64,000 bases of DNA from an uncultured Pelagibacteraceae bacterium (GCA_902524345.1 CABZCX010000002.1:99537-163536); one strand, 5' to 3'. Positions 27,776 through 37,630 are shown, counted from the stretch's first letter. Program-made: numbers and translations. The notes: generated by a model from the sequence alone, not told the origin.

Positions 27776-28837
27776 CTAAGTTTTTTTACCAAAAGACTTT
27801 AAATTAGTAGATGATGGGATTTTTGTCTTCCATTTTTGTTTTATATTTTCCCATAATTTTGCCATTCCCAAAGGTTCATAGATCATGAAAATAATCATCA
27901 AACCACCAAATATTACCTGTTCAATTGAGGATATAATTGTAGCATCAATGGCACCATGAAAAACATTATTACCAATAGCATTAAGAAGAACTGGGAAAAG
28001 TAAAATAAATGCTGCTCCTATAAAAGCACCATTTATTGTACCAAGTCCACCCAAAATACACATAAATAATATTTTAAAAGACAGTTTAATATCAAAAGCA
28101 ACTGGTTCTAAAGATTTTAAATAACAAAATGCAAAGAGTGCACCTGCAACTCCACAATAAAATGCACTGATTGCAAAGGCTTGTACTTTTGTTCGTAATA
28201 ATGACACTCCCATCGACTCCGCAGCAATATCCATATCTCTAACTGCCATCCAATTCCTACCCGTACTACCTCTAGCCATGTTCATCGCTAGTAAAGTTAA
28301 AACCGTGGTAACAGCCAAACATACAAAATACATAGCTAATGGGGTTGTAAATGGTTTTCCTAAGATAACTATGTCTTGTGCAGTTATAATTCCTGATGAG
28401 TCGTAGTTTTTAAACCAACCAAATTTATCTATCATCCATATAATAAAGAACTGTGAGGCCAATGTTGCTACCATCAGATAAATTCCTCTTACCTTTAAAC
28501 TTGGTAAACCAAACAAAATTCCAAAAGCGGCAGCAATCAAACCTGATACTATAAGTGAACCCACGAAACCTAGATCAGGTACTCGTAAAATAAGATTAAA
28601 CATAGCAAAAGCACCTGCAGCCATAAATCCAGCAGCACCTAAAGCTAATTGTCCTGTGTAACCCATAACAATTTGCTGTCCAATTGTAGCTAAAGCTAAG
28701 CAAAGCCAAGGTATCAATATAGAAGTGTACCAATATTCTGTTGTAATAAATGTAGGTATTACTAATACACTCAGAACCATACAAACAGCTAAGTTAATTA
28801 AGTCTTTTTTTGTATAAGTCATAAATACTGGTTTCAT
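27776..28837 (-). CDS. livM: Branched-chain amino acid ABC transporter permease LivM (second system)
   Basis: Inner-membrane permease of 353 residues, normal LivM length, last full gene of the minus-strand liv operon. It shows GQQIVMGYTGQLALGAAGFMAAG near 47 (as MGYTGQLALGAAGF), the coupling motif AVRDMDIAAESMGVSL near 197, and LGGLGTINGAFIGAAFI near 262 (as GGLGTINGAFIG). The ATG at 28837 is supported by AGGAGAG upstream; an internal ATG at codon 6 is less likely. It starts three bases after livH. Confidence 0.92.
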   Translation of the reverse strand: MKPVFMTYTKKDLINLAVCMVLSVLVIPTFITTEYWYTSILIPWLCLALATIGQQIVMGYTGQLALGAAGFMAAGAFAMFNLILRVPDLGFVGSLIVSGLIAAAFGILFGLPSLKVRGIYLMVATLASQFFIIWMIDKFGWFKNYDSSGIITAQDIVILGKPFTTPLAMYFVCLAVTTVLTLLAMNMARGSTGRNWMAVRDMDIAAESMGVSLLRTKVQAFAISAFYCGVAGALFAFCYLKSLEPVAFDIKLSFKILFMCILGGLGTINGAFIGAAFILLFPVLLNAIGNNVFHGAIDATIISSIEQVIFGGLMIIFMIYEPLGMAKLWENIKQKWKTKIPSSTNLKSFGKKT

Positions 28838-28840
28838 AAA

Positions 28841-29749
28841 CTAAACTCTCCTAATAATTTTTTCTCCAAATAAACCTTCCGGTCTATATAATAAAAAGAA
28901 TATTGCTAAGACGTAAGGAGCCCAACCTTCAATTGCGCCACCAAAAAACGGTCCAATGTATACTTCTAATACTTTCTCTACTGCACCAATGATTAAGCCA
29001 CCAATAATTGCGCCTGGAATAGATGAAAAGCCACCTATAATTAAAACTGGTAAAGCTTTTAACGCTAAATCAACAAGAGCAAATTGAACACCAGCTCTTG
29101 CACCCCACATACATCCTGCAACTAATGCCACAACTCCAGCAGCAGACCAAACTAATAACATGATATGTTTTAAAGGAATTCCTATTGAACTTGCGGCACC
29201 AGCATCATCTGCAACAGCTCTCAAACCAAGACCAATTTTTGTATATTTGAACAGAAGGAATAAACCAATAATCATTATAGCTGCAACAAGTCCTGCAGTA
29301 ATATCAAGAGCACTAATAAATAATTTTAAGTTATCAGCAATCCACGGCACTGGAAAATCTCCTATACCTAAATCTAATCTTCTTACTTCTACTCCCCATG
29401 CAGCCTGAGCCAAGCCTTCTAAAACATATCCTAAACCGATTGTGGCCATTAATACGGTATCTTCGCTAGCGTTCATTAAAGGTCTTAAAACAAATCTTTC
29501 AGTGCATAAGCCAACTACTACCATTAAAAGGGCAGCCAAAATGAATGCAAGTACGAAAGGTATATTGAAGTCTTGCATAAATCCAACAAAAGCAAGAACT
29601 GAGAAGAAAACCATAGCTCCTTGAGAGAAGTTAAACGTCGCTGAAGCTTTAAAAATTAGAACAAATCCTAAAGCTACCAATGAGTACATAGTTCCAGCAA
29701 GCAAACCGCCAACTAAAACTTCCATAAAAAATAATAATTCTTCAACCAT
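28841..29749 (-). CDS. livH: Branched-chain amino acid ABC transporter permease LivH (second system)
   Basis: Inner-membrane permease of 302 residues. Family features are GGLLAGTMYSLVALGFVLIF near residue 14 (as AGTMYSLVALGFVL), FSQGAMVFF near 41, the coupling loop LRAVADDAGAASSIGI near 173, and GGFSSIPGAIIGGLIIG near 240. It ends with LYRPEGLFGEK. Its compact spacing with livG (9 bases) and livM (3 bases) places it in one operon. Confidence 0.93.
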   Translation of the reverse strand: MVEELLFFMEVLVGGLLAGTMYSLVALGFVLIFKASATFNFSQGAMVFFSVLAFVGFMQDFNIPFVLAFILAALLMVVVGLCTERFVLRPLMNASEDTVLMATIGLGYVLEGLAQAAWGVEVRRLDLGIGDFPVPWIADNLKLFISALDITAGLVAAIMIIGLFLLFKYTKIGLGLRAVADDAGAASSIGIPLKHIMLLVWSAAGVVALVAGCMWGARAGVQFALVDLALKALPVLIIGGFSSIPGAIIGGLIIGAVEKVLEVYIGPFFGGAIEGWAPYVLAIFFLLYRPEGLFGEKIIRRV

Positions 29750-29758
29750 ATTTTTATC

Positions 29759-30553
29759 CTAGTGTTCTACTCCTAAATAAGCATCTATTACTTTTTGATT
29801 TGATCTTACTTCATCAGGCGTACCATCGCCAATAACTTTACCATAATCAAGCACTACAACTCTGTCTGATATATCCATAACTACTCCCATATCATGCTCA
29901 ATAAGAACCATAGTTGTGCCGAGTTCATCATTTACTTTTAAAATGAACCTACACATGTCCCTTTTTTCTTCAACATTCATTCCAGCCATAGGCTCATCTA
30001 GTAAAATTACAGATGAGTCAGTTGCAAGAGCACGACCTAATTCTACTTTCTTTTGTAATCCGTAAGGAAGTTTTCCAACTGGCGTATCTTTAATATCTTC
30101 TATTTCCAAAAAACTGATTATTTCTTCAGATCTTTCTCTATTAATCTTTTCTTCTTTTTTAACTTTAGGTAGTTGAAAAGCGACTTCAAGAAAATTTGTT
30201 TTCGTGTGAAGCTTTCGGCCTACTAAAATATTATCCAGAACTGACATTCTTTTAAATAGAGCTAAGTTTTGAAATGTTCTAGAAAGGCCCATTTGTGCCA
30301 TGAGATTGGGAGTAATATTTGGAATTTCTTTTCCTTTAAAAGAAACTGTTCCTTGTTGAGGCTTATAAATTCCATTTATACAATTCAGCATTGAGCTTTT
30401 TCCAGCTCCATTAGGTCCAATTATAGCCCTAACCTCGTGCTCAAGTACATCAAATGAGGTATCAGTTATTGCTTTAACGCCACCAAAAGAAAGGGAAATA
30501 TTTTTTACCTCTAATATTGGTTTACCTATTTTAAATTTTCTCTCAATTGCCAT
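29759..30553 (-). CDS. livG: Branched-chain amino acid ABC transporter ATPase LivG
   Basis: Cytoplasmic ATPase, 264 residues. Walker A is GPNGAGKSS near 47, Q-loop FQNLALF near 94, signature region LPYGLQKKVELGRAL near 163 (the degenerate YGLQ form common in LivG), Walker B VILLDEPMAG near 182, and switch histidine IEHDMGVVM near 217. It has the C-terminal LivG tail (YGKVIGDGTPDEV). Starts two bases after livF. Confidence 0.93.
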   Translation of the reverse strand: MAIERKFKIGKPILEVKNISLSFGGVKAITDTSFDVLEHEVRAIIGPNGAGKSSMLNCINGIYKPQQGTVSFKGKEIPNITPNLMAQMGLSRTFQNLALFKRMSVLDNILVGRKLHTKTNFLEVAFQLPKVKKEEKINRERSEEIISFLEIEDIKDTPVGKLPYGLQKKVELGRALATDSSVILLDEPMAGMNVEEKRDMCRFILKVNDELGTTMVLIEHDMGVVMDISDRVVVLDYGKVIGDGTPDEVRSNQKVIDAYLGVEH

Positions 30554-30555
30554 CT

Positions 30556-31371
30556 TTAATTAATTTTTTTCTTCGTTAAGCTTTCTTCTTTAAGTACATC
30601 TCTAAAATTTTTTCTACCTTTCTTTGAAATACCTAAATATAATTCTTTCACCTGATCATTACTCAATAAACTTTGAGCTGTACCATCTAGCATAACTCTG
30701 CCTGTTTCAATTATATAGCCATAATCTGAATTTTTTAGTGCAACATTGGTATTCTGCTCAGCTAGTAGAATGCTGACACCTTCTTTCTGATTAAGCTCTT
30801 TAACGATGTTAAAAATCTCTGCTACTAATTGGGGTGCCAAACCCATAGTAGGTTCATCTAAAAGTAGCATTTTAGGTTTTGCCATCATAGCTCTTGCAAC
30901 TGCTATCATTTGTTGCTCTCCACCTGATGTAAATGCAGCTTGGCTTTTTCTTCTTTCCTTTAATCTTATGAAATACGTATATATTTTTTCTAATTCTTGA
31001 TTGATATCACCTTTTGATAATTTTCTTGAGTATGCCCCAGCAATAATATTTTCTTCTACAGTTAGGTGGCCAAAACATCTTCTGCCCTCTAATACTTGAA
31101 CCATGCCAAGCCCAACCATTTGTGAGGGATTTTGTTTTTCAATTGAGGTACCATCATATTCTATAGTGCCTTTTGTTACTTTACCTCTTTCTGAGGCTAG
31201 CATAGTTGAAACCGCTTTTAATGTTGTACTCTTACCCGCTCCATTTGCTCCAAGTAGTGCCACCACTTTTCCCTTTGGCACTTTTAATGAAACATCATGT
31301 AGAGCTAAAATAACATTATCATATGTTACTTCGATATTTTTAATATCAAGTATGTTGGTTGAAGTGCTCAT
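30556..31371 (-). CDS. livF: Branched-chain amino acid ABC transporter ATPase LivF
   Basis: Second cytoplasmic ATPase, 271 residues, slightly longer than usual LivF owing to a Lys-rich C-terminal tail. Walker A is GANGAGKST near 41, signature TSGGEQQMIAVARAM near 147, Walker B MLLLDEPTMGLAP near 168, and the LivF-typical LLAEQNTNVAL near 200. It follows the binding-protein gene after a stem-loop and a low-complexity AT stretch, so it is likely expressed by read-through from the binding-protein promoter. Confidence 0.93.
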   Translation of the reverse strand: MSTSTNILDIKNIEVTYDNVILALHDVSLKVPKGKVVALLGANGAGKSTTLKAVSTMLASERGKVTKGTIEYDGTSIEKQNPSQMVGLGMVQVLEGRRCFGHLTVEENIIAGAYSRKLSKGDINQELEKIYTYFIRLKERRKSQAAFTSGGEQQMIAVARAMMAKPKMLLLDEPTMGLAPQLVAEIFNIVKELNQKEGVSILLAEQNTNVALKNSDYGYIIETGRVMLDGTAQSLLSNDQVKELYLGISKKGRKNFRDVLKEESLTKKKIN

Positions 31372-31409
31372 TAATTTTTTTTCAATTATATTTATATTAA
31401 ATTTTATTT

Positions 31410-31451
31410 AAAGGGGAGTTAGAATAACTTGATTATCTAAACTCCCCCTTT
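31410..31451 (-). terminator. Stem-loop between the binding-protein gene and livF
   Basis: AAAGGGGAGTT..AGA pairs with TCT..AACTCCCCCTTT around an AT-rich loop, giving a GC-rich stem of about 12 bp just downstream of the binding-protein stop. It lacks a long T tract on the minus strand, so it probably only partly terminates or protects the upstream mRNA end. Confidence 0.65.
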
Positions 31452-31479
31452 AGTAGATATTAATTTATTTCTAAATTAA

Positions 31480-32820
31480 TTATCCACATTTTTTCGGTGT
31501 AATGTTGTTTTCTTTAGCAAATTTCGCTGCAGATGCCTCTACAAGACCTCTAATAAATGCAGGATCACCTGGAGCTTCCCAACCAGTTACCTGATTGAAT
31601 TTAGTTCCATCCCACTGCATTACAGCAAATTTACCGGCACCTTCATGGTTTGCGCATGAAATAGCAAATGGAGCTAACATTCCTCCAACTCCAAGTTCAG
31701 TAAGTCTAGCTTCAGTCATGTTTAAATTTTCATAACCATCTCTAAACTCAGCACCAGTTACTGCTTTACCAACTTTGTTATGCATTTTTTGAGCAATTCT
31801 TAACGCCTCAATCCACATAACGGCAGCACCTAGTCCTCTATTCCAGTAAACGGAACCAATCCTATTTGGATCAGCTAAGTTACCTTTTCCGGCACCATAT
31901 ACTTTATCTTTAATTTCTTTAACTAATGGATATTCTCCTGGTAAAGCATTTGCAACAGCATAAGTTCCCTTAGCTGCATCACCTGCTGGATACATATCCT
32001 CTTCGGCAGCACCGAATGTTACATACATCATTCTATCTCTTGGGAAATTAATTCTAGCAGCGTTAGTCATTGCTGTTGAATTCATTCCAGAACCCGCTCC
32101 CCAGAAAGTAACCCAATCAGGTTTTTCTTTTCTGATTTGCAGCCATTGAGATTGTTGCTCTAATCCTGGAGGTGGAATTGAGATTTCAATTAATTTCATT
32201 CCCCAATCAGAAGTTATTTTTCTCATTGCTGGAAGTGGTTCTCTTCCGTAAGCAGAGTCGATGTGTAAGTGAACGATTTTTTTACCTTTCATCTTATCTA
32301 TACCGCCCTCTACTTGAGCCATAAACTTCAGTTTAACCGCTATTTGTGACCAGTAGTGACTTGCAGCATTAAATACCCAAGGCCATACTCTTCCATCAGC
32401 ACCGTCAGTTCTTCCATAACCATATTGAGCTAAAACAACATTGTCTTTAGCCATACGGTTAATCACAGCGTATGCTCCTGGTGTTCCTAAAGTATCAAAC
32501 ACTACTATTCTTTGACCATCTTTTTCTAAAAGTCTTTGGTAACATTCTACCGTTTTAACAGCGTTATATTCCGTCTCACACTCTTGCCATGTAAGCATTA
32601 CTCCGTTTACTCCACCCGTCATGTTTACATAGTTCATGTAATCAATTTGAGCCCCGTAGTAACCAGTACCCATTGCTGAGTAAGGTCCAACACGACTACT
32701 TGCTACTGGAAAATATTGCGTCTCAGCAGCATATACACTTTGAGGTAAAGTAAGTGAAGAAAATAAAGCGATAACTACTGTTAGAGTAGAAGTTAGCCTT
32801 TTAATTATTTTTGCTAACAT
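31480..32820 (-). CDS. livK: HAAT-type ABC transporter substrate-binding protein (second system)
   Basis: Periplasmic binding protein of 446 residues from the chosen ATG, longer than classical LivK. The signal peptide covers about residues 1-31 (ending SVYAAE). The start at 32820 is favoured over an upstream in-frame ATG at 32853 by a strong GGGAGGAAT just before it. Matching features include YVNMTGGVNGV near 66 and WNRGLGAAVMWIEALRIA near 330. It is the promoter-proximal gene of the liv operon and is followed by a stem-loop. HAAT proteins of this length class bind varied amides and amino acids, so the ligand is open. Confidence 0.9.
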   Translation of the reverse strand: MLAKIIKRLTSTLTVVIALFSSLTLPQSVYAAETQYFPVASSRVGPYSAMGTGYYGAQIDYMNYVNMTGGVNGVMLTWQECETEYNAVKTVECYQRLLEKDGQRIVVFDTLGTPGAYAVINRMAKDNVVLAQYGYGRTDGADGRVWPWVFNAASHYWSQIAVKLKFMAQVEGGIDKMKGKKIVHLHIDSAYGREPLPAMRKITSDWGMKLIEISIPPPGLEQQSQWLQIRKEKPDWVTFWGAGSGMNSTAMTNAARINFPRDRMMYVTFGAAEEDMYPAGDAAKGTYAVANALPGEYPLVKEIKDKVYGAGKGNLADPNRIGSVYWNRGLGAAVMWIEALRIAQKMHNKVGKAVTGAEFRDGYENLNMTEARLTELGVGGMLAPFAISCANHEGAGKFAVMQWDGTKFNQVTGWEAPGDPAFIRGLVEASAAKFAKENNITPKKCG

Positions 32821-32896
32821 TATTCCTCCCTTATGTTTAGTTATGTTAAACATTCTAATAAGCTATAATCTAATCACATAGCTTGGGTTTCTGCAA

Positions 32897-32913
32897 TTAA
32901 TAATCATTATTAA
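32897..32913. promoter_or_regulatory. Perfect 17-bp palindrome, Fur-box-like
   Basis: TTAATAATCATTATTAA is a perfect dyad with a single central base, 77 bases upstream of the binding-protein ATG in the divergent gap. It differs only at one symmetric pair of positions from the palindrome ahead of the iron importer at 56795-56811. The 6-1-6 layout resembles Fur-family operators. Chance occurrence is possible in AT-rich DNA. Confidence 0.45.
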
Positions 32914-33031
32914 GAAGTAAAATAAAATCGTCACACATAAAAAACAACTACAACTAGAGATTGTTAATAAAATTTTAATAGGAATTGTTTTCTGAGAAAT
33001 TTATAAAAGTCTAATAAATATATTTAATTAA

Positions 33032-33814
33032 ATGAAAAAAATTTTAATAGTTGAGGGTAATACAGCTGAGGAAAACGGGAGTTTTACAGAGGCAGGTATT
33101 AAAACTCATACTGAAAGTTTAAGGGAAAGTTTAAAATATATATCGAAAGATTTAATAATAGATGTGGTTAACCCATCATCAGATAAAAATATTGATAGTT
33201 TCAACGATAAGTTGCATACCTTTGATGGTTTAATCTGGGGAGGAAGCAGTTTGAATATTTATAACGATACTCCAGAAATAAAAAAACAAATTGAATTTAT
33301 GAAAAATTGTCAAAATAAAGTTAAAAATATTTTAGGAATTTGTTGGGGCATGCAAGTGGCTGTAACTGCTGCAGGAGGTCAGGTAAAAAAAGCCAATACA
33401 TCTCATGTAGGTATCGCAAAAGAAATTGAAATAAATGAATACGGTTTAAAGCATCCGTTATACAAAGATAAAGAAAAAAAATTTAATTCTCCTGCTTTTA
33501 ATTATGACGAAGTTGTGAAAATACCTGAAAACGGTATTTGTCTTGCATCTAATAAAATTAATAAAGTCCAAAGTTTGTATTTTCAAATAAATAAAACTAG
33601 AGTTTGGGGCTTGCAATATCATCCTGAAATAACTTATGAAAAAATGATAAGTTTGATTAATTTTAGAAGAAAAAGATTAATTGAATATAGAAAAGTATTC
33701 AAAAATGAAAATGATCTTGAAAATCACATATCTTTTATTGAAAAAGAAATTCAGGTCACAGTTAAAGAAAAAAAAATGTTAGAACTTAAAAATTGGCTTA
33801 AAGAATTAAATTAA
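33032..33814 (+). CDS. Class I glutamine amidotransferase-like protein
   Basis: A 260-residue stand-alone class I amidotransferase domain. The nucleophile elbow is [10 protein letters not shown] near residue 107, and the His-Glu pair lies in [11 protein letters not shown] near 194. It resembles the amidotransferase part of GMP synthase but has no synthetase domain, and carries an extra charged C-terminal helix. Such proteins often hydrolyse gamma-glutamyl compounds or serve an unlinked partner. It is divergent from the liv operon and converges on fhs with a 4-base overlap. Confidence 0.82.
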   Translation: MKKILIVEGNTAEENGSFTEAGIKTHTESLRESLKYISKDLIIDVVNPSSDKNIDSFNDKLHTFDGLIWGGSSLNIYNDTPEIKKQIEFMKNCQNKVKNILGICWGMQVAVTAAGGQVKKANTSHVGIAKEIEINEYGLKHPLYKDKEKKFNSPAFNYDEVVKIPENGICLASNKINKVQSLYFQINKTRVWGLQYHPEITYEKMISLINFRRKRLIEYRKVFKNENDLENHISFIEKEIQVTVKEKKMLELKNWLKELN

Positions 33815-35496
33815 AATAAACCCTCAATTTGCCCTTTTTGATTTAATTTAATAGTATCAGCGGCTGGCTTTCTTGGTAATCCTGGCATCGTCATTATTGA
33901 CCCACAAATGACTACCACAAATTCTGCTCCTGAAGATAATCTTACTTCTCTTATTGGTATTTCATGATTTGAGGGGGCTCCTTTGAGTTTGGAGTCTGTT
34001 GAAAAACTAAATTGAGTTTTTGCAATACAAACCGGTAAATTTCCATGACCATTATCCTCAAAAACTTTTAATTGTTCTTTAACTTTGTCATCAGCTGTTA
34101 TTTTATTAGCTTTATAGATTTGTTTAGCAATTAACTCTATCTTATCCCAGAGTTTAAGATTGTTATTATATAAAAAATTAAATTTATTTTTGTTATTTTT
34201 GCAGACTTTAGCAACTTTTTTGGCAAGATCTTTGGTTCCATTTCCACCCTTAGCCCAATGCTTACATTCACTGACTTCAACTTTCTTTTTTTTACAAAAA
34301 TTTAAAACAGTTTTAACTTCTTTTTTTGTGTCTAGCGCAAAATGATTTATTGCTACTATCGGTTCTAAACCAAATTTTTTTATGTTTGTAATATGTCTTT
34401 CCAAGTTAACCAATCCTCTTTCTAACGCCGATATATCCTCTTTTTTTAAGTCCTCTTTTTCAACTCCTCCATGCATTTTTAATGCTCTTATTGTTGCAAC
34501 AATTACTACACAGCTTGGGGTTAATCCTGCTTTCCTGCATTTAATATTTAAAAACTTTTCTGCACCAAGATCTGCACCAAATCCTGCTTCAGTAACCACA
34601 TAATCGGATAATTTTAAAGCAGTTTTTGTTGCAATCACTGAATTACATCCGTGAGCAATGTTTGCAAAAGGACCGCCATGAATAATTGCTGGATTATTTT
34701 CTAAAGTTTGAGTTACATTAGGTCTAATTGCTTCTTTAAGTAAAACAGTCATGGGTCCGTGAGCATTTATATCTCTAGCATAAAGTGGCTTTCCATTTTT
34801 GTTATATGCAAAAGTAATATTACCAATTCTTTTTTCTAAATCTTTTAAATCGTTAGACAGACAAAAAATAGCCATCACTTCTGATGCAACTGTTATGTCG
34901 AAACCATCAACTCTTTTGAAATCTTTAGCAACCCCACTAGTATTAATATCAATAAATCTAAGAGCACGGTCATTCATATCCATTACACGTTTCCAAACTA
35001 TTTTGTTTTCATCTATATTTAATTTGTTACCCCAATAAATATGGTTATCTATCATTGCTGAAAGTAAATTATGTGCTGAAGTAATGGCATGAAAATCACC
35101 TGTAAAATGTAAATTTATTTGCTCCATAGGAACAACCTGGGCGTAACCACCCCCAGCAGCACCACCTTTCATTCCAAATGATGGACCTAAACTAGGTTCC
35201 CTAAGACAAACGATAGATTTTTTACCAATTTTATTTAAGCCATCACTTAAACCAACTGAAGTAGTTGTTTTTCCCTCACCTGCTGGTGTTGGCGTTATTG
35301 CAGTAACTAAAATTAATTTACCATCCTTTTTTTTCTTCAGTTTATCTAAAAATTCAAAATTAATTTTTGCGATATGTCTACCCATTGGACTGAAAGCACT
35401 GCTCTTATCTGGAACTTTAATTTTTGCTAAAATTTTACCTATTGGTTTCATTTTAGCTTTTCTTGCTATTTCTATATCTGATTTTACTTTAGCCAT
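33811..35496 (-). CDS. fhs: Formate-tetrahydrofolate ligase
   Basis: ATP-dependent ligase joining formate to tetrahydrofolate, 561 residues, normal length. The P-loop-like ATP site is [16 protein letters not shown] near residue 67, and other blocks are [22 protein letters not shown] near 99 (as [18 protein letters not shown]) and [13 protein letters not shown] near 293. In methyl-oxidising marine bacteria the enzyme links folate-bound one-carbon units with formate and ATP. This fits the GcvT/MetF and DMGDH/ETF genes elsewhere in the window, though it is not in an operon with them. Confidence 0.95.
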   Translation of the reverse strand: MAKVKSDIEIARKAKMKPIGKILAKIKVPDKSSAFSPMGRHIAKINFEFLDKLKKKKDGKLILVTAITPTPAGEGKTTTSVGLSDGLNKIGKKSIVCLREPSLGPSFGMKGGAAGGGYAQVVPMEQINLHFTGDFHAITSAHNLLSAMIDNHIYWGNKLNIDENKIVWKRVMDMNDRALRFIDINTSGVAKDFKRVDGFDITVASEVMAIFCLSNDLKDLEKRIGNITFAYNKNGKPLYARDINAHGPMTVLLKEAIRPNVTQTLENNPAIIHGGPFANIAHGCNSVIATKTALKLSDYVVTEAGFGADLGAEKFLNIKCRKAGLTPSCVVIVATIRALKMHGGVEKEDLKKEDISALERGLVNLERHITNIKKFGLEPIVAINHFALDTKKEVKTVLNFCKKKKVEVSECKHWAKGGNGTKDLAKKVAKVCKNNKNKFNFLYNNNLKLWDKIELIAKQIYKANKITADDKVKEQLKVFEDNGHGNLPVCIAKTQFSFSTDSKLKGAPSNHEIPIREVRLSSGAEFVVVICGSIMTMPGLPRKPAADTIKLNQKGQIEGLF

Positions 35497-35555
35497 TTAT
35501 TCAAATAAAATATTTGTTTTATACATGTTTTCAGTTCATATTAAATATAGTGGTT

Positions 35556-36404
35556 TCAGTCTCTTGTAGCAATATAAACTCCAACAGATGTTACAATAAA
35601 GCCGACAATATCCAAATTAGTTAATTTTTCATTTAAAAAAAACCAGGCCATTAAAGCTGAAGTTGATGGAATTAAAAAAAATATCGAAACAGTTTTGCTT
35701 GCTGAATTTTTTTTAATTAAAAGCATTAAGATTGTAAAAGCACCAAAAGAGACAAGCAGTACTTGGTGGCTCATTGCAATGATAAAAACCTTGTTAAAAT
35801 TTATATATGGTTCAGCAAAGAAAATTACTATTAGAACATGAAACAAACATCCCCCAAACGCTTGGTAAAAATTACTTACTGATAAAGGTAAGTTTTTACT
35901 TATTTTTTTTTGCCAAATTGTAGATATTGTAATAGAGAGCAAAGCTATGATTGTTGCGATAAGTCCTAAGAAAGGGATACCGGAACCTATATCTAGACCC
36001 AAAACTAAAGTGGCACCTGTGAAACCAAGTAAAACCCCAATCCATTGTTTGGTAGTTATTTTCTCATCAAGGATGGGTCCACTTAAGATGTTTGTCAAAA
36101 CTGGTTGAAGAGTGACTATTAAAGCTGCTATTCCTACTGGCATTCCAATTGAGATTGAAAAAAAAACTCCACCTAAATAAAATCCATGAAAAAGTACACC
36201 ACTAAAAACAGATTCGGCAATTTTTCTCTTATTTGTAATTAATGATTGATTTAAATAAAAAGAGAATAAACAGAAACCAAGAGCTACAAAAAAAAACCTA
36301 AAAGCCAATGCTGCAAAAGGGTCGCTATTATCTACAATTGGCTTAGTGGTTATAAATGCTGAAGACCATAGCAGAATAAAAATAAGAGGATATATTCTAA
36401 TCAC
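35556..36404 (-). CDS. EamA/DMT-family transporter
   Basis: A 282-residue membrane protein with about ten helices in two EamA repeats (each about 130 residues). Recognisable motifs are LLWSSAFITTKPIVDN near residue 12, LLGFTGATLVLGLDIG near 125, and the final FIVTSVGVYIATRD. DMT transporters export metabolites such as amino acids or purines, and the substrate is not predictable here. A single gene with its own gap on each side. Confidence 0.85.
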   Translation of the reverse strand: MIRIYPLIFILLWSSAFITTKPIVDNSDPFAALAFRFFFVALGFCLFSFYLNQSLITNKRKIAESVFSGVLFHGFYLGGVFFSISIGMPVGIAALIVTLQPVLTNILSGPILDEKITTKQWIGVLLGFTGATLVLGLDIGSGIPFLGLIATIIALLSITISTIWQKKISKNLPLSVSNFYQAFGGCLFHVLIVIFFAEPYINFNKVFIIAMSHQVLLVSFGAFTILMLLIKKNSASKTVSIFFLIPSTSALMAWFFLNEKLTNLDIVGFIVTSVGVYIATRD

Positions 36405-36442
36405 TTTTAGCTTGATAGGTTAATTATCATTTATACAGTTTA

Positions 36443-36880
36443 CTAATCAGTAATATTTAATTGAATAAATTCATTTTGTTTAGTCTCTTTGCACCATAAC
36501 TCATAACTTTCACACATTCTCCAAATATGATCAAATGCTCTTTGGGATATCTCAAGTGGTAAATTATTTTTAGTATCATAAAGATCTGGAAACTGGATAA
36601 GTTGTTTTACCATCACATCTTTTTGAATTTTTAATAGTCTTATTGTTTCTTCTGGAATCTTTTTATTTGTTTTTAAATCGATAAAATTATTTTTTTTTAA
36701 TTCTTTTAGCCAATCATCATGAAATTTTCCGCTACTAATATTATTATAAGTCCCGTTACCAATAAAAGCATCAATAGCCTCTTTATTTGAAAAGTTCGAG
36801 TTCTTTTTTTTAATTTCTGAAATTTCTAAATAGATTACCTCTGCAACATATAAAACATACGGCTTGTCTTTAGATTGCAT
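36443..36880 (-). CDS. Hypothetical soluble protein
   Basis: A 145-residue protein, mostly helical and charged, with no signal peptide or membrane segment. No family recognised. A C-terminal block (RAFDHIWRMCESYELWC near residues 113-129) is aromatic- and Cys-containing. It starts three bases after the stop of the Asp/Glu racemase-family gene on the same strand, so the pair is co-transcribed, which hints at a shared amino-acid-related role. Confidence 0.6.
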   Translation of the reverse strand: MQSKDKPYVLYVAEVIYLEISEIKKKNSNFSNKEAIDAFIGNGTYNNISSGKFHDDWLKELKKNNFIDLKTNKKIPEETIRLLKIQKDVMVKQLIQFPDLYDTKNNLPLEISQRAFDHIWRMCESYELWCKETKQNEFIQLNITD

Positions 36881-36883
36881 TGA

Positions 36884-37630
36884 TTATTTTCGATATTTTT
36901 TCATTGCAGCATTTGCTAAAATTAAATTTGGATCTAAAAAAATTTTTGATTTTTTGATTTTATCAAATGATTTAAAGGCAAATATTGCTATGGGCAATTC
37001 TGTGCAACCAAGAATAATTTTTTTACACTTCTTTTTAATTAAGAAGTTTATAGCTGGTTTAATTTTCTTCGCTGCTGCCTTTACGTTCCCCATTTTAACA
37101 AGTTTAATTGCTTGGTTCACAGAATTTTTTTGAATTAATTTATTTGGGTGTATCAATTTATAATTAGTATCGAAAAATTTATTGTAGACACCTGTAATTA
37201 TAGTTCCTTCTGTAGCTAGTAAGCCTATAGGTGAGTTTCTTTTACAAGTCCTTTTTGTATGAATATAAACTTCTTTTGGCATGTTTATTATTGGTAATTT
37301 TATTTTTTTTTTTAAATCATCATACCAATAATGCGCTGTATTACATGGAATAACAATAAACTTACATTTATCTTTTTTAAGTAATCTGCATCCTTTAAGC
37401 AAACTGTCTAAGACTAATTTATATTTTTTTTTATTTTTTGAATTTGAAAATCTATTTGTTAATCTACTTGTCTGAATTCCAATCGACTCAGGTCGACCAG
37501 GTATGTTAGATTTATTGTAAAGTAAAAATAGAGGATAATCTTGGTCAATTTTTCCTCTATTTAACACTGCAAGTTTATTACAGAAATCAAGACCTGCTTG
37601 TGTTCCCATTCCACCAAGAATACCAATCAT
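36884..37630 (-). CDS. Aspartate/glutamate racemase family protein
   Basis: A 248-residue Asp/Glu racemase-fold enzyme. It has the aspartate-racemase start IGILGGMGTQAGLDF, the first catalytic Cys in VIPCNTAHYW near 97, and the second in ILGCTELPIA near 208. Both are present, so an active cofactor-free racemase is likely (D-aspartate or related). It differs from the EutA-like protein at 3348, which belongs to another branch. The ATG overlaps the stop of a possible 13-residue upstream ORF. Confidence 0.85.
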   Translation of the reverse strand: MIGILGGMGTQAGLDFCNKLAVLNRGKIDQDYPLFLLYNKSNIPGRPESIGIQTSRLTNRFSNSKNKKKYKLVLDSLLKGCRLLKKDKCKFIVIPCNTAHYWYDDLKKKIKLPIINMPKEVYIHTKRTCKRNSPIGLLATEGTIITGVYNKFFDTNYKLIHPNKLIQKNSVNQAIKLVKMGNVKAAAKKIKPAINFLIKKKCKKIILGCTELPIAIFAFKSFDKIKKSKIFLDPNLILANAAMKKYRK

